Positions 32,579-40,539 of a stretch of DNA of 40,539 nt are shown here, piece by piece (position 1 is the first letter of the stretch; every line of letters begins with the position of its first letter). The notes under the pieces were generated by a model. It saw only the letters and a list, made by a program, of their open reading frames with translations. It was not told where the DNA came from and ran no database searches. The stretch spans positions 1-40,539 of the forward strand of contig CADCDE010000026.1 in assembly GCA_902800065.1 (NCBI GenBank), given 5' to 3'. Source of the stretch: an uncultured Ruminococcus sp. Lineage in GTDB: Bacteria > Bacillota > Clostridia > Oscillospirales > Acutalibacteraceae. Position numbers and translations under genes: made by a program.

Positions 32579-33655
32579 TCAGAAATATCCTCCCAACAGT
32601 ATGCCTATTATCATCAGGACAATAAATACGCCTACTCCGAACAATGCCAACTTTCCCTTATCGCACGGCAATTCACCATAGGTCTTTCCTGTCTGACCGT
32701 TCATGGCATAGATAAAATTCCTGCCCTCATAGTTGAAGGTCATCATCCATACAGGCATCAACGCATATTTCCATGATTCGTTCAATGTATTCAAATTAAT
32801 ATCGTCTATTTCATAGCTGTCATATTCTGACATCGTTTCACCGAATATCTTCTTGGCATATCCCTGAAGCTCCTTGTCAACGACACTCTGAACGGCATCT
32901 CTTTCACTGTCACGCTTTTCAGCCAGGAATCCCGACAGATATGCCATCGTGAACTGCTTCATTTCATTGTCATCATACGGATTGACATACTTCATCATAT
33001 TATGGTCTTCTTTTGCCAATGCAGAGTGAGGATAATTTGTAAAATTTATCTTTCCCGCACGCTTTACTTTATAGACACTTGTTTTAATATAACGAGTATC
33101 TCCCTCAGTCCATCTTTCAACATTCTTTGCTGTTGCACGGACTGTTCCGTTCTTGAGAGAATCCACCATCCAATACGGATAATACACTCCCTTTATCATA
33201 TCAAGCTCGGCATTCTTCATGAATTTCTTCGGCAAAAATAACTTTTTTCCGCACATATCAAAGAATTTCTTTTTGGCATCCTCCTCTGATATCTTGAACG
33301 GTATCACCATATCAGGCTTGAATTTACCTGTCAGTCTGTTTGTAAGTACGACAGGACTATGACAATATATACAAAAAGTCGCTGCTGTAGTTTTTTCAGC
33401 CATTATCTCCGCACCGCAGTTCTGACATGAATAAATAACGGTATTTTCCGAAAATTCATCAGCATTTTCTTCTTTTGGTGTTTCAGGCTCATCTACAGCA
33501 TCCTTTTTGAGGTCATCATCCAATTCACCGAAATGCGCTTTGAGTTCAGCCTCAGTGAAATCGCTCCTGCAATATTCACAAGCAAATTTCAGTTTAGCAG
33601 GATCATACTGCAGCGGTCCTCCACAGTTTATACATTTATATGCAACGGTTTCCAT
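32579..33655 (-). CDS. Membrane-anchored zinc-ribbon protein (YdjG-like)
   Basis: This 358-residue protein has two TFIIB-like zinc ribbons: C8, C11, C26, C29 and C77, C80, C95, C98, followed by a soluble domain (about 110-325) and one C-terminal membrane segment (about 338-355). Bacillus YdjG, which recruits the PspA-type YdjF to the membrane, has a comparable layout as far as I recall. The role in this organism is inferred from the SPFH partner upstream. GGGGGA lies about nine bases before the ATG. Confidence 0.75.
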   Translation of the reverse strand: METVAYKCINCGGPLQYDPAKLKFACEYCRSDFTEAELKAHFGELDDDLKKDAVDEPETPKEENADEFSENTVIYSCQNCGAEIMAEKTTAATFCIYCHSPVVLTNRLTGKFKPDMVIPFKISEEDAKKKFFDMCGKKLFLPKKFMKNAELDMIKGVYYPYWMVDSLKNGTVRATAKNVERWTEGDTRYIKTSVYKVKRAGKINFTNYPHSALAKEDHNMMKYVNPYDDNEMKQFTMAYLSGFLAEKRDSERDAVQSVVDKELQGYAKKIFGETMSEYDSYEIDDINLNTLNESWKYALMPVWMMTFNYEGRNFIYAMNGQTGKTYGELPCDKGKLALFGVGVFIVLMIIGILLGGYF

Positions 33656-33680
33656 TAAAAAAATTTCCCCCTATACTGAC

Positions 33681-33719
33681 CAGACCTGTCTAAGTGTTTT
33701 ATTTACTTAAACAGGTCTG
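33681..33719 (-). other. Strong hairpin between the SPFH and zinc-ribbon genes
   Basis: CAGACCTGTCTAAGT (33681-33695) and ACTTAAACAGGTCTG (33705-33719) pair over 15 positions with one mismatch. On the minus strand the following sequence has no immediate T run; it may be a partial terminator or processing site that makes more SPFH than zinc-ribbon protein. Confidence 0.55.
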
Positions 33720-33756
33720 TATTATTTCGTCAGATTTTCATTTTATACAAGGCTTT

Positions 33757-35055
33757 TTAAGGACGTTTGCTTCCGCACTCTGCACAGAATTTGCCTGTAT
33801 TTCCCTTGTGACCGCATGAACAATCCCATGTATCGCTCTCAGGCTTTTTAGCACCGCACTCTGCACAGAATTTACCTGTATTTGTCGCACCACAGATACA
33901 TTTCCATGAACCTGCAGGCTCAGGCTTCTTTGCACCACATTCAGCACAGAACTTGCCTGTATTGCCCCTATGACCGCATGAACAATCCCAACCGCCTGCA
34001 TTAGCCTGCTGCATCTGCTGTTGCTGCATTTGCTGCTGCATCTGCATCTGCTGCATATTGTTATTTGAAGCTGTATTCATAAATCCGCCTGCTGCGTTCA
34101 TACCCATATTCATTGCCATAAATGCATTGCCTGCACCGTTGGGATTTGAACCTGCTGCTTTCATACCGTCTGCAATTGATGTCTGTACATAAGCCTCACG
34201 CATACTCGGATCAGTGAATATAGCTGCTTCATTTCTTTTCTGAAGGAGCTTCTGTGTAGCATCATCATATGTAATACTCGAAATACCTACATTTACTATC
34301 TCAATGCCTCTGTGTTCCTTCCACACTGCATCAAGGGCATCTCTCATATACATTGAAAGTTTACTTGTCTGAGTAGGTATTCTTGAAAGCGGTATGCCCT
34401 CAACCGACATATTGCTGAGTGCCTCGCCCAATGCTCCGAGATATTCAGACATGAATGTATCATTGAGGAAGCCCTCAACATCAAGGCTTGCACCCTCCAT
34501 AACGCACTCATGCGGGATAACTTCATTGAAGAATTTCCAAGGCTCAACTATCTTGACTGAGAAAGTACCGAAAGCCCTTACAGCAACGTCTATTTGATAT
34601 TTTTCATCAAAATAAGGAACAGGAGTTCTTGTACCGAATTTTATACCCTCCATTGCACGGAGATTGATATAGATAACTCTCTGCTCTTTGTACTGATTAC
34701 CGCCGAATTTTATTCTGTCCCATACATCTGAGAAGGTCTTTTTGAATTCGCCGTTGAAAAGTGACGGTGCAGTTGAATTTGAAACAGTATAGTAACCGGG
34801 CTCTGCTGAATAGTCAACAACCTTTCCGCCGTCAACAAGACACATAAGCTGATTTGCATCAACGTAAATTTTAGAACCGTTTGAAATGACATTATTGGCA
34901 CGTTTTGTATTGGCATTTCTGCCTGTACCGTCATCTGCAAATACGCCGGGACAAACTGCCGTTCTCGGTCCCATGTGATATGCACGGTATGCGTCAAGAT
35001 AGGAATCTGCCAATCCTCCGCCTACTGCATTTACTGCTGCTCTGATAATACCCAT
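33757..35055 (-). CDS. SPFH-domain protein with three C-terminal zinc ribbons (YdjI-like)
   Basis: This 432-residue protein has an SPFH/virion-core-like domain (about 1-290), a low-complexity linker rich in glutamine and methionine (about 333-352), then three near-identical zinc-ribbon repeats at 356-383, 384-409 and 410-432, each with C-x-C and FCAECG. It has no signal peptide. The domain order matches the YdjI type linked to membrane stress and PspA-like systems. A promoter and direct repeats lie upstream, and it is the first gene of a five-gene operon. There is no PspA gene in the window. Confidence 0.85.
   Translation of the reverse strand: MGIIRAAVNAVGGGLADSYLDAYRAYHMGPRTAVCPGVFADDGTGRNANTKRANNVISNGSKIYVDANQLMCLVDGGKVVDYSAEPGYYTVSNSTAPSLFNGEFKKTFSDVWDRIKFGGNQYKEQRVIYINLRAMEGIKFGTRTPVPYFDEKYQIDVAVRAFGTFSVKIVEPWKFFNEVIPHECVMEGASLDVEGFLNDTFMSEYLGALGEALSNMSVEGIPLSRIPTQTSKLSMYMRDALDAVWKEHRGIEIVNVGISSITYDDATQKLLQKRNEAAIFTDPSMREAYVQTSIADGMKAAGSNPNGAGNAFMAMNMGMNAAGGFMNTASNNNMQQMQMQQQMQQQQMQQANAGGWDCSCGHRGNTGKFCAECGAKKPEPAGSWKCICGATNTGKFCAECGAKKPESDTWDCSCGHKGNTGKFCAECGSKRP
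33760..33990 (-). repeat. Three tandem zinc-ribbon coding repeats
   Basis: Codons 356-432 of the SPFH gene encode three units of 28, 26 and 23 residues, each beginning W(D/K)C and containing NTGKFCAECG. The DNA units are alike but not identical, so they may vary by slippage or recombination. Confidence 0.85.
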
Positions 35056-35085
35056 TTTTAAACCATCTCCTAATTATAATTTTTT

Positions 35086-35107
35086 ATGTACAATCTAAAA
35101 TGTACAA
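35086..35107. promoter_or_regulatory. Direct repeat in the SPFH gene leader
   Basis: ATGTACAA occurs at 35086-35093 and again at 35100-35107, start-to-start distance 14 bases, between the promoter and the ATG. Each contains the palindrome TGTACA. It may be a regulator site. Confidence 0.3.
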
Positions 35108-35147
35108 ATATTTCCAAACATAAAGAAAATGAAATTTCTTTGATATT

Positions 35148-35176
35148 ATTATACTCTATTATTGCCAATTTTGCAA
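35148..35176 (-). promoter_or_regulatory. Promoter of the SPFH operon
   Basis: TTGCAA (35176-35171) and TATAAT (35153-35148) are separated by 17 bases on the minus strand, leaving a leader of roughly 85 bases. Confidence 0.65.
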
Positions 35177-35205
35177 TAGTAATATTTTTTAGGATAAATT
35201 TTTAT

Positions 35206-35254
35206 AAAAGATTCCTCGCTACGCTCGGAATGACAAAACTTTGCTCGGAGTGAC
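35206..35254. repeat. Dispersed palindromic repeat, partial copy D
   Basis: AAAAGATTCCTCGCTACGCT followed by CGGAATGAC matches one arm of the palindrome; a shorter tail (GCTCGGAGTGAC) follows at about 35243-35254. It lies between the groL terminator and the SPFH promoter. The 276-base gap from 35056 to 35331 otherwise holds only the terminator, the promoter and the AT-rich repeat. Confidence 0.65.
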
Positions 35255-35264
35255 ATTTTGAAAT

Positions 35265-35297
35265 ACAAAAAGCAGACAGAAAATTTTTCTGCCTGCC
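35265..35297 (-). terminator. Intrinsic terminator of groSL
   Basis: On the minus strand GCAGGCAGAAAA and TTTTCTGTCTGC pair over 12 positions with one G-U pair, followed by TTTTTG. The sequence is related to that of the argF terminator. Confidence 0.85.
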
Positions 35298-35304
35298 ATT
35301 TTTT

Positions 35305-35331
35305 ATTCAATTATTCATTATTAATTATGAA

Positions 35332-35334
<3 letters not shown>
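35305..35334. repeat. AT-rich repeat beside the groL terminator
   Basis: ATTCATTATTAATTATGAAT is partly palindromic and matches the AT-rich block at the argF 3' end. The groL stop codon is inside it. Confidence 0.5.
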
Positions 35335-36969
<1,635 letters not shown>

Positions 36970-36984
36970 TTACCTCCTGATATA

Positions 36985-37269
36985 TTATTCAACTACTGCA
37001 AGTATATCAGACTGACGAACTATTGTATATTCTTCACCGTCAAGCTTAACCTCTGTACCTGAATACTTGCTTGTTATAACTTTGTCACCTACATTGACAT
37101 ACATGGTAACTTCCTTACCGTCAACCATTCCGCCCGGTCCTACTGCAACGACTGTTGCAAACTGGGGTTTTTCCTGTGATGCGGCTGTAAGAACGATACC
37201 GCTTTTAGTTGTTTCCTCTGCTTCCTCTGCTTTTACAACTACTCTGTCCAATAATGGTTTGATAGTCAT
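36985..37269 (-). CDS. groS: Co-chaperonin GroES
   Basis: This 94-residue protein is the lid of the GroEL cavity. The mobile-loop region EETTKSGIVL at about 17-26, VVAVGPGG near 41-48 and the C-terminal EEYTIVRQSDILAVVE are typical. The ATG at 37269 has a perfect AAAGGAGG upstream, and the product then begins MTIKPLLDRVV; the longer frame has no function. It is the first gene of groSL and is controlled by CIRCE. Confidence 0.98.
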   Translation of the reverse strand: MTIKPLLDRVVVKAEEAEETTKSGIVLTAASQEKPQFATVVAVGPGGMVDGKEVTMYVNVGDKVITSKYSGTEVKLDGEEYTIVRQSDILAVVE

Positions 37270-37316
37270 AATATATTGCCTCCTTTTAAGCAATCTGTAT
37301 TATTTATAAATTCATT

Positions 37317-37343
37317 TTAGCACTCTCTTACTTCGAGTGCTAA
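37317..37343. promoter_or_regulatory. CIRCE element (HrcA operator)
   Basis: TTAGCACTC (37317-37325), nine bases, then GAGTGCTAA (37335-37343) is a perfect CIRCE. It lies just downstream of the groSL -10 box, where HrcA blocks transcription until heat stress. Confidence 0.97.
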
Positions 37344-37347
37344 AAGT

Positions 37348-37376
37348 ATTGTATACCATTTCTCGGAAAAAATCAA
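37348..37376 (-). promoter_or_regulatory. Promoter of groSL
   Basis: TTGATT (37376-37371) and TACAAT (37353-37348) are separated by 17 bases on the minus strand, immediately upstream of CIRCE. Confidence 0.8.
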
Positions 37377-37424
37377 GTACTATTTGAAATTTTTTTATAC
37401 AAATTATTTATATTCATAAAATCA

Positions 37425-37464
37425 GAAAACATTCCGAATGTTTTTATCCATTCGGAATGTTTTC
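37425..37464 (-). terminator. Terminator of purD
   Basis: GAAAACATTCCGAATG (37425-37440) and CATTCGGAATGTTTTC (37449-37464) form a perfect 16-bp stem with an eight-base loop. On the minus strand TGATTTTATG follows, a weak T run. It is 12 bases after the purD stop. Confidence 0.75.
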
Positions 37465-37475
37465 TCCAAATAGTC

Positions 37476-38741
37476 TTATTTTGTTTTGCCTATATCTGTA
37501 CGGTAATGTACATTTTCAAAATTAATTTTCTTTACTGCACTGTAGGCTTTTTCAAGTGCTTCGTCAAGAGTCTTGCCCTTGCCTGTCACTCCCAATACTC
37601 TGCCTCCGTTTGTAAGGAATTTGCCATGCTCCAATTTTGTTCCTGCATGGAATACCTCTGCACCCTCAACTTGTCCGTTTTCATCAAGTCCTGTTATCTC
37701 CAAGCCCTTTTTATATGCCAGCGGATAACCTCCTGATGCCATTACAACACAAGCCGTTGCCTCGTCACTCCACTTTATATCTATATGCGACAGTCTTTCA
37801 TCAATGACAGCTTCAATTATATCAACCAAATCTGTCTTTAATCTCGGCAATACAACCTGAGTTTCGGGGTCACCGAATCTTGCATTGTATTCAATAACTT
37901 TGGGACCGTCCGGGGTTATCATCAATCCGAAATACAAACAGCCTTTGAATGTTCTGTTCTCACTGTTCATTGCCGCAACTGTCGGCTCAAATATCGTCTT
38001 TCTGCATATCTCCGCAATTTCATCGGTATAATACGGGTTCGGACTTATCGTTCCCATACCGCCTGTATTCAAGCCCTCGTCATTGTCATAAGCTCTCTTA
38101 TGGTCTTTTGATGATACCATGGGCTTCAATGCAATACCGTCTGTAAATGCCAATACCGATACTTCGGGACCTGTCAGAAATTCCTCGACAACCACGTTAT
38201 TTCCCGAATCACCGAATTTTTTATCTTCCATGATTTCTTTAACAGCCGCTTTTGCTTCCGTCATTGTCTTGGCAATTATAACACCTTTACCCAATGCAAG
38301 TCCGTCAGCCTTTATTACAACAGGAAAATGTCCTCTTTTTTCGATATATTCAACAGCTTTTTCAGGCTCGCTGAAAGTTTCATATTCAGCCGTAGGAATA
38401 CCGTATTTTTTCATCAAATTTTTTGAAAAAACCTTACTGCTTTCGATTACAGCCGCATTTGCACGGGGACCGAATGCTCTTATACCATTCGCTGTAAGTG
38501 TATCAACCATGCCGTCAGCAAGCGGGTCATCAGGGGCTACAAACACCAAATCCACGGCATTTTCCTTTGAAAATGCAACAATGCCCTCTTTATCCATTGC
38601 ACTGATATTTATACATTCAGCGTCCTTTGAGATACCGCCGTTACCTGGAGCTGCATATATCTTGTCAACTTTTGGACTTTCTTTCAGCTTTCTGATAATG
38701 GCGTGTTCTCTGCCGCCGCTTCCTACTACAAGTATTCTCAT
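37476..38741 (-). CDS. purD: Phosphoribosylamine--glycine ligase
   Basis: It joins glycine to phosphoribosylamine with ATP, the second purine step. The 421-residue protein has VVGSGGREHAI at 5-15, the ATP-grasp segment PVVIKADGLALGKGV near 140-154, and GFLYFG-like CLYFGLMIT with VIEYNARFGDPETQV near 270-300, the metal and phosphate site. GGGAGG lies about 10 bases before the ATG, 17 bases after the upstream stop. It ends the purine cluster. Confidence 0.96.
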   Translation of the reverse strand: MRILVVGSGGREHAIIRKLKESPKVDKIYAAPGNGGISKDAECINISAMDKEGIVAFSKENAVDLVFVAPDDPLADGMVDTLTANGIRAFGPRANAAVIESSKVFSKNLMKKYGIPTAEYETFSEPEKAVEYIEKRGHFPVVIKADGLALGKGVIIAKTMTEAKAAVKEIMEDKKFGDSGNNVVVEEFLTGPEVSVLAFTDGIALKPMVSSKDHKRAYDNDEGLNTGGMGTISPNPYYTDEIAEICRKTIFEPTVAAMNSENRTFKGCLYFGLMITPDGPKVIEYNARFGDPETQVVLPRLKTDLVDIIEAVIDERLSHIDIKWSDEATACVVMASGGYPLAYKKGLEITGLDENGQVEGAEVFHAGTKLEHGKFLTNGGRVLGVTGKGKTLDEALEKAYSAVKKINFENVHYRTDIGKTK

Positions 38742-38758
38742 ATATCAAAATCCTCCCA

Positions 38759-39934
38759 TTAATGATGGAACAGGCGGATTCCTGTAAATGCCATTGTCAT
38801 GTTATATTTATTGCAGGTATCAATAACATTGTCGTCACGGATAGAACCACCGGGCTGTGCAATGTACTGTACACCGCTTCTCTTTGCCCTCTCAATATTA
38901 TCACCAAACGGAAAAAATGCGTCTGAACCGAGTGAAACACCTTCAAATGTTGCAAGCCATGCCTTCTTTTCCTCTTTTGTAAGGGGTTCCGGCTTTACAG
39001 TGAAGAACTGCTCCCATACACCGTCCGCCAATACGTCCTCATAATCATCTGATATATACACATCAATAGTATTATCCCTGTCAGGTCTTCTGATAGTATC
39101 TTTAAACGGCAATGCCAATACTTTCGGACACTGACGGAGATACCATATATCAGCCTTGTTTCCTGCAAGTCTTGTGCAGTGTATTCTTGACTGCTGACCT
39201 GCTCCTACGCCTATTGCCTGACCGTCCTTTGCATAGCATACAGAATTTGACTGAGTATATTTAAGTGTAATCAATGCTACAATCAAATCTCTCTTTGCAC
39301 TTTCGGGCAAATCCTTATTTTCTGTAACTATATTCTTGAGCATTTCTTCATCAATTTTCAAATCATTTCTGCCCTGCTCAAATGTGATTCCATAAACCTG
39401 CTTACGCTCTATCTTTTCGGGAACGTAATTGACATCTATTTTAACTACATTGTAAGTACCCTTACGCTTTGACTTGAGAATTTCAAGAGCTTCATCTGTA
39501 TAATCAGGGGCAATGATACCGTCAGAAACTTCTCTTTGAAGTAAAAGTGCTGTCTGTTTGTCACAGGTATCTGAAAGGGCTACCCAGTCACCGTATGATG
39601 ACATTCTGTCAGCACCTCTTGCCTTTGCATAAGCACTTGCTATCGGTGACAATTCCAAATCATCTACAAAATATATCTTCTTCAAAGTATCGGATAATTC
39701 CGTTGCAACTGCCGCACCTGCCGGGCTGACGTGCTTGAATGAAGCTGCTGCCGGAAGTCCCGTTGCTGCCTTCAGCTCACATACCAACTGCCAGCTATTG
39801 AAAGCGTCAAGAAAATTTATATAACCAGGTCTGCCGTTGAGTACCGTTACAGGCAATTCACTGCCGTCATTCATGAATATTCTTGACGGTTTCTGATTAG
39901 GGTTACAGCCATATTTCAATTCCAATTCGTTCAT
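38759..39934 (-). CDS. AICAR transformylase, stand-alone (PurH C-terminal type)
   Basis: This 391-residue protein corresponds only to the formyltransferase part of PurH, converting AICAR to FAICAR with formyl-tetrahydrofolate. ELKYGCNPNQKP at the start, SFKHVSPAGAAV with K67-H68 (catalytic pair region), and SDAFFPFGDNIERAKRSGVQYIAQPGGSIRD near the end match it. No IMP cyclohydrolase domain is fused; the following upstream gene supplies that activity. The ATG at 39934 has GGAGG eight bases before it; a TTG at 39949 is less likely. Confidence 0.9.
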   Translation of the reverse strand: MNELELKYGCNPNQKPSRIFMNDGSELPVTVLNGRPGYINFLDAFNSWQLVCELKAATGLPAAASFKHVSPAGAAVATELSDTLKKIYFVDDLELSPIASAYAKARGADRMSSYGDWVALSDTCDKQTALLLQREVSDGIIAPDYTDEALEILKSKRKGTYNVVKIDVNYVPEKIERKQVYGITFEQGRNDLKIDEEMLKNIVTENKDLPESAKRDLIVALITLKYTQSNSVCYAKDGQAIGVGAGQQSRIHCTRLAGNKADIWYLRQCPKVLALPFKDTIRRPDRDNTIDVYISDDYEDVLADGVWEQFFTVKPEPLTKEEKKAWLATFEGVSLGSDAFFPFGDNIERAKRSGVQYIAQPGGSIRDDNVIDTCNKYNMTMAFTGIRLFHH

Positions 39935-39949
39935 CTTTATATCCTCCAA

Positions 39950-40539
39950 TTACTGATTTTTATTGACTATTCTATCCTCAAATTCACCTGTTGCAAGGTC
40001 AATGAATCTCGTATAGAGCGAAACTTTATTATCCTCATTCAGTGATTCCCATACATTCTTTGTAAATGTTTCGATATCACCCTCGATATTAACAAGTGTA
40101 GGCTCGCCCTCAAATGAAGGTATCGGATTTCCGTCACACTTATAGGTATGAATGAAATGTCCCTCACCTGCAACGGGCTGTGCATACTCAAAGAAGAATC
40201 TCAATGCAGAATCCTCTCTGCCACAATTGCTCTTTAATATCGACATCTTATATGAGAAATCTCCGTCTGCAAATTCAAGTATGCCTGAAATCCTCGGTGT
40301 AAAGTTCGGCGGATCGGGTTCAAATGTGCGTGTCCTCAATGCCTCCTCAAAGGTCTTTCCTTCAAGAATGAAATCCCTTGCGGTATCAGTCTGATCACCG
40401 TTTGTAACTATCGTTACATTTTCAAGAGTTCTTACAGGTGCATAAATTATCAGTGACGGATCAACCAGCTTTGACGGATCAAATGCCTGTGTCTTTAAAT
40501 CCTTGCCCTCTGCAACAAATACTCTGTTACGGCTGTTTG
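39950..40539 (-). CDS. IMP cyclohydrolase, PurO type, 5' end missing
   Basis: The frame is open to the window edge and encodes 195 residues, including NRVFVAEGKDLKTQAFDPS near the left edge and VTNGDQTD, EGKTFEEALRTRTFEPDPP and TPRISGILE, which fit the PurO family of IMP cyclohydrolases. That family closes FAICAR to IMP, the last purine step, and occurs in archaea and some clostridia. The TTG at 40339 is not the true start because the homology continues upstream of it. Its stop lies 15 bases upstream of the AICAR transformylase ATG. Confidence 0.85.
   Translation of the reverse strand, partial: NSRNRVFVAEGKDLKTQAFDPSKLVDPSLIIYAPVRTLENVTIVTNGDQTDTARDFILEGKTFEEALRTRTFEPDPPNFTPRISGILEFADGDFSYKMSILKSNCGREDSALRFFFEYAQPVAGEGHFIHTYKCDGNPIPSFEGEPTLVNIEGDIETFTKNVWESLNEDNKVSLYTRFIDLATGEFEDRIVNKNQ

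Noticed and set aside
33738..34001. Second frame over the zinc-ribbon repeats
   Set aside because: It is a shadow of the tandem repeat region in another frame.
40339..40339. TTG as the start of the IMP cyclohydrolase gene
   Set aside because: The same frame is open to the window edge and the upstream residues (NRVFVAEGKD, IIYAPVRTLENV) match the family, so the gene is truncated at the edge instead.

Overview
This window looks like a low-GC clostridial (Firmicutes) chromosome, most like Ruminococcus or a related Oscillospiraceae genus. The evidence is a Rex-type regulator start, a CIRCE-controlled groSL operon, an L31 with a zinc site, TTGACA/TATAAT promoters with strong GGAGG ribosome binding sites, and purine enzymes split in the clostridial way. 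The genus is inference; no rRNA or tRNA is present to confirm it.

Layout. 1-128: start of rex (minus). 252-2851: a small unknown gene, a sugar-transfer-type ATP-grasp enzyme and an EctB-like diaminobutyrate aminotransferase, all minus. 3057-12056: a complete arginine pathway on the minus strand, transcribed argG-argH-argC-argJ-argB-HAD-argD-argF, with a promoter and a candidate ARG box before argG and an intrinsic terminator after argF. 12321-15400: a cell-wall synthase pair, an FHA-SEDS fusion overlapping a class B PBP. 15501-18043: a PIN/NYN-like nuclease, an S26-like peptidase, an unknown gene, yigZ and rpmE (minus). 18219-19420: trmL and a CBS protein with a HEPN-like RNxxxH motif (plus). 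19454-20179: a MerR/TipAS regulator behind its own 19-bp-spacer promoter.

20292-26515 is a minus-strand surface-polysaccharide operon: two GT2s, a hexapeptide acyltransferase, a DUF6625-type glycosyltransferase-like protein, a Wzy-like polymerase and a GT2-pyruvyltransferase fusion. Divergent from it, 26668-29916 carries a frameshifted malic enzyme, a second Wzy-like membrane protein and a bacterial-type poly(ADP-ribose) glycohydrolase, followed by the RNase P RNA gene. 30571-31209 is a DUF308 membrane protein. 31257-35055 is a five-gene operon led by an SPFH protein with three C-terminal zinc ribbons and a membrane zinc-ribbon protein, resembling the membrane-stress ydjGHI genes of Bacillus. 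35332-37269 is groSL. 37476-40539 is purD, a stand-alone AICAR transformylase and a PurO-type IMP cyclohydrolase cut by the window edge.

Intergenic space carries at least three dispersed repeat families: a ~63-bp palindrome (three full and two partial copies), a GAGAGTTGAG-type inverted repeat in the arg cluster, and a terminator-plus-AT-rich module shared by the argF and groL 3' ends. No CRISPR array, transposase, tRNA or prophage was seen. The most unusual items are the HEPN-like/CBS gene coupled to trmL, the SPFH/zinc-ribbon operon, the FHA-SEDS fusion, the orphan EctB with ATP-grasp, the HAD gene inside the arg operon, and the broken malic enzyme.
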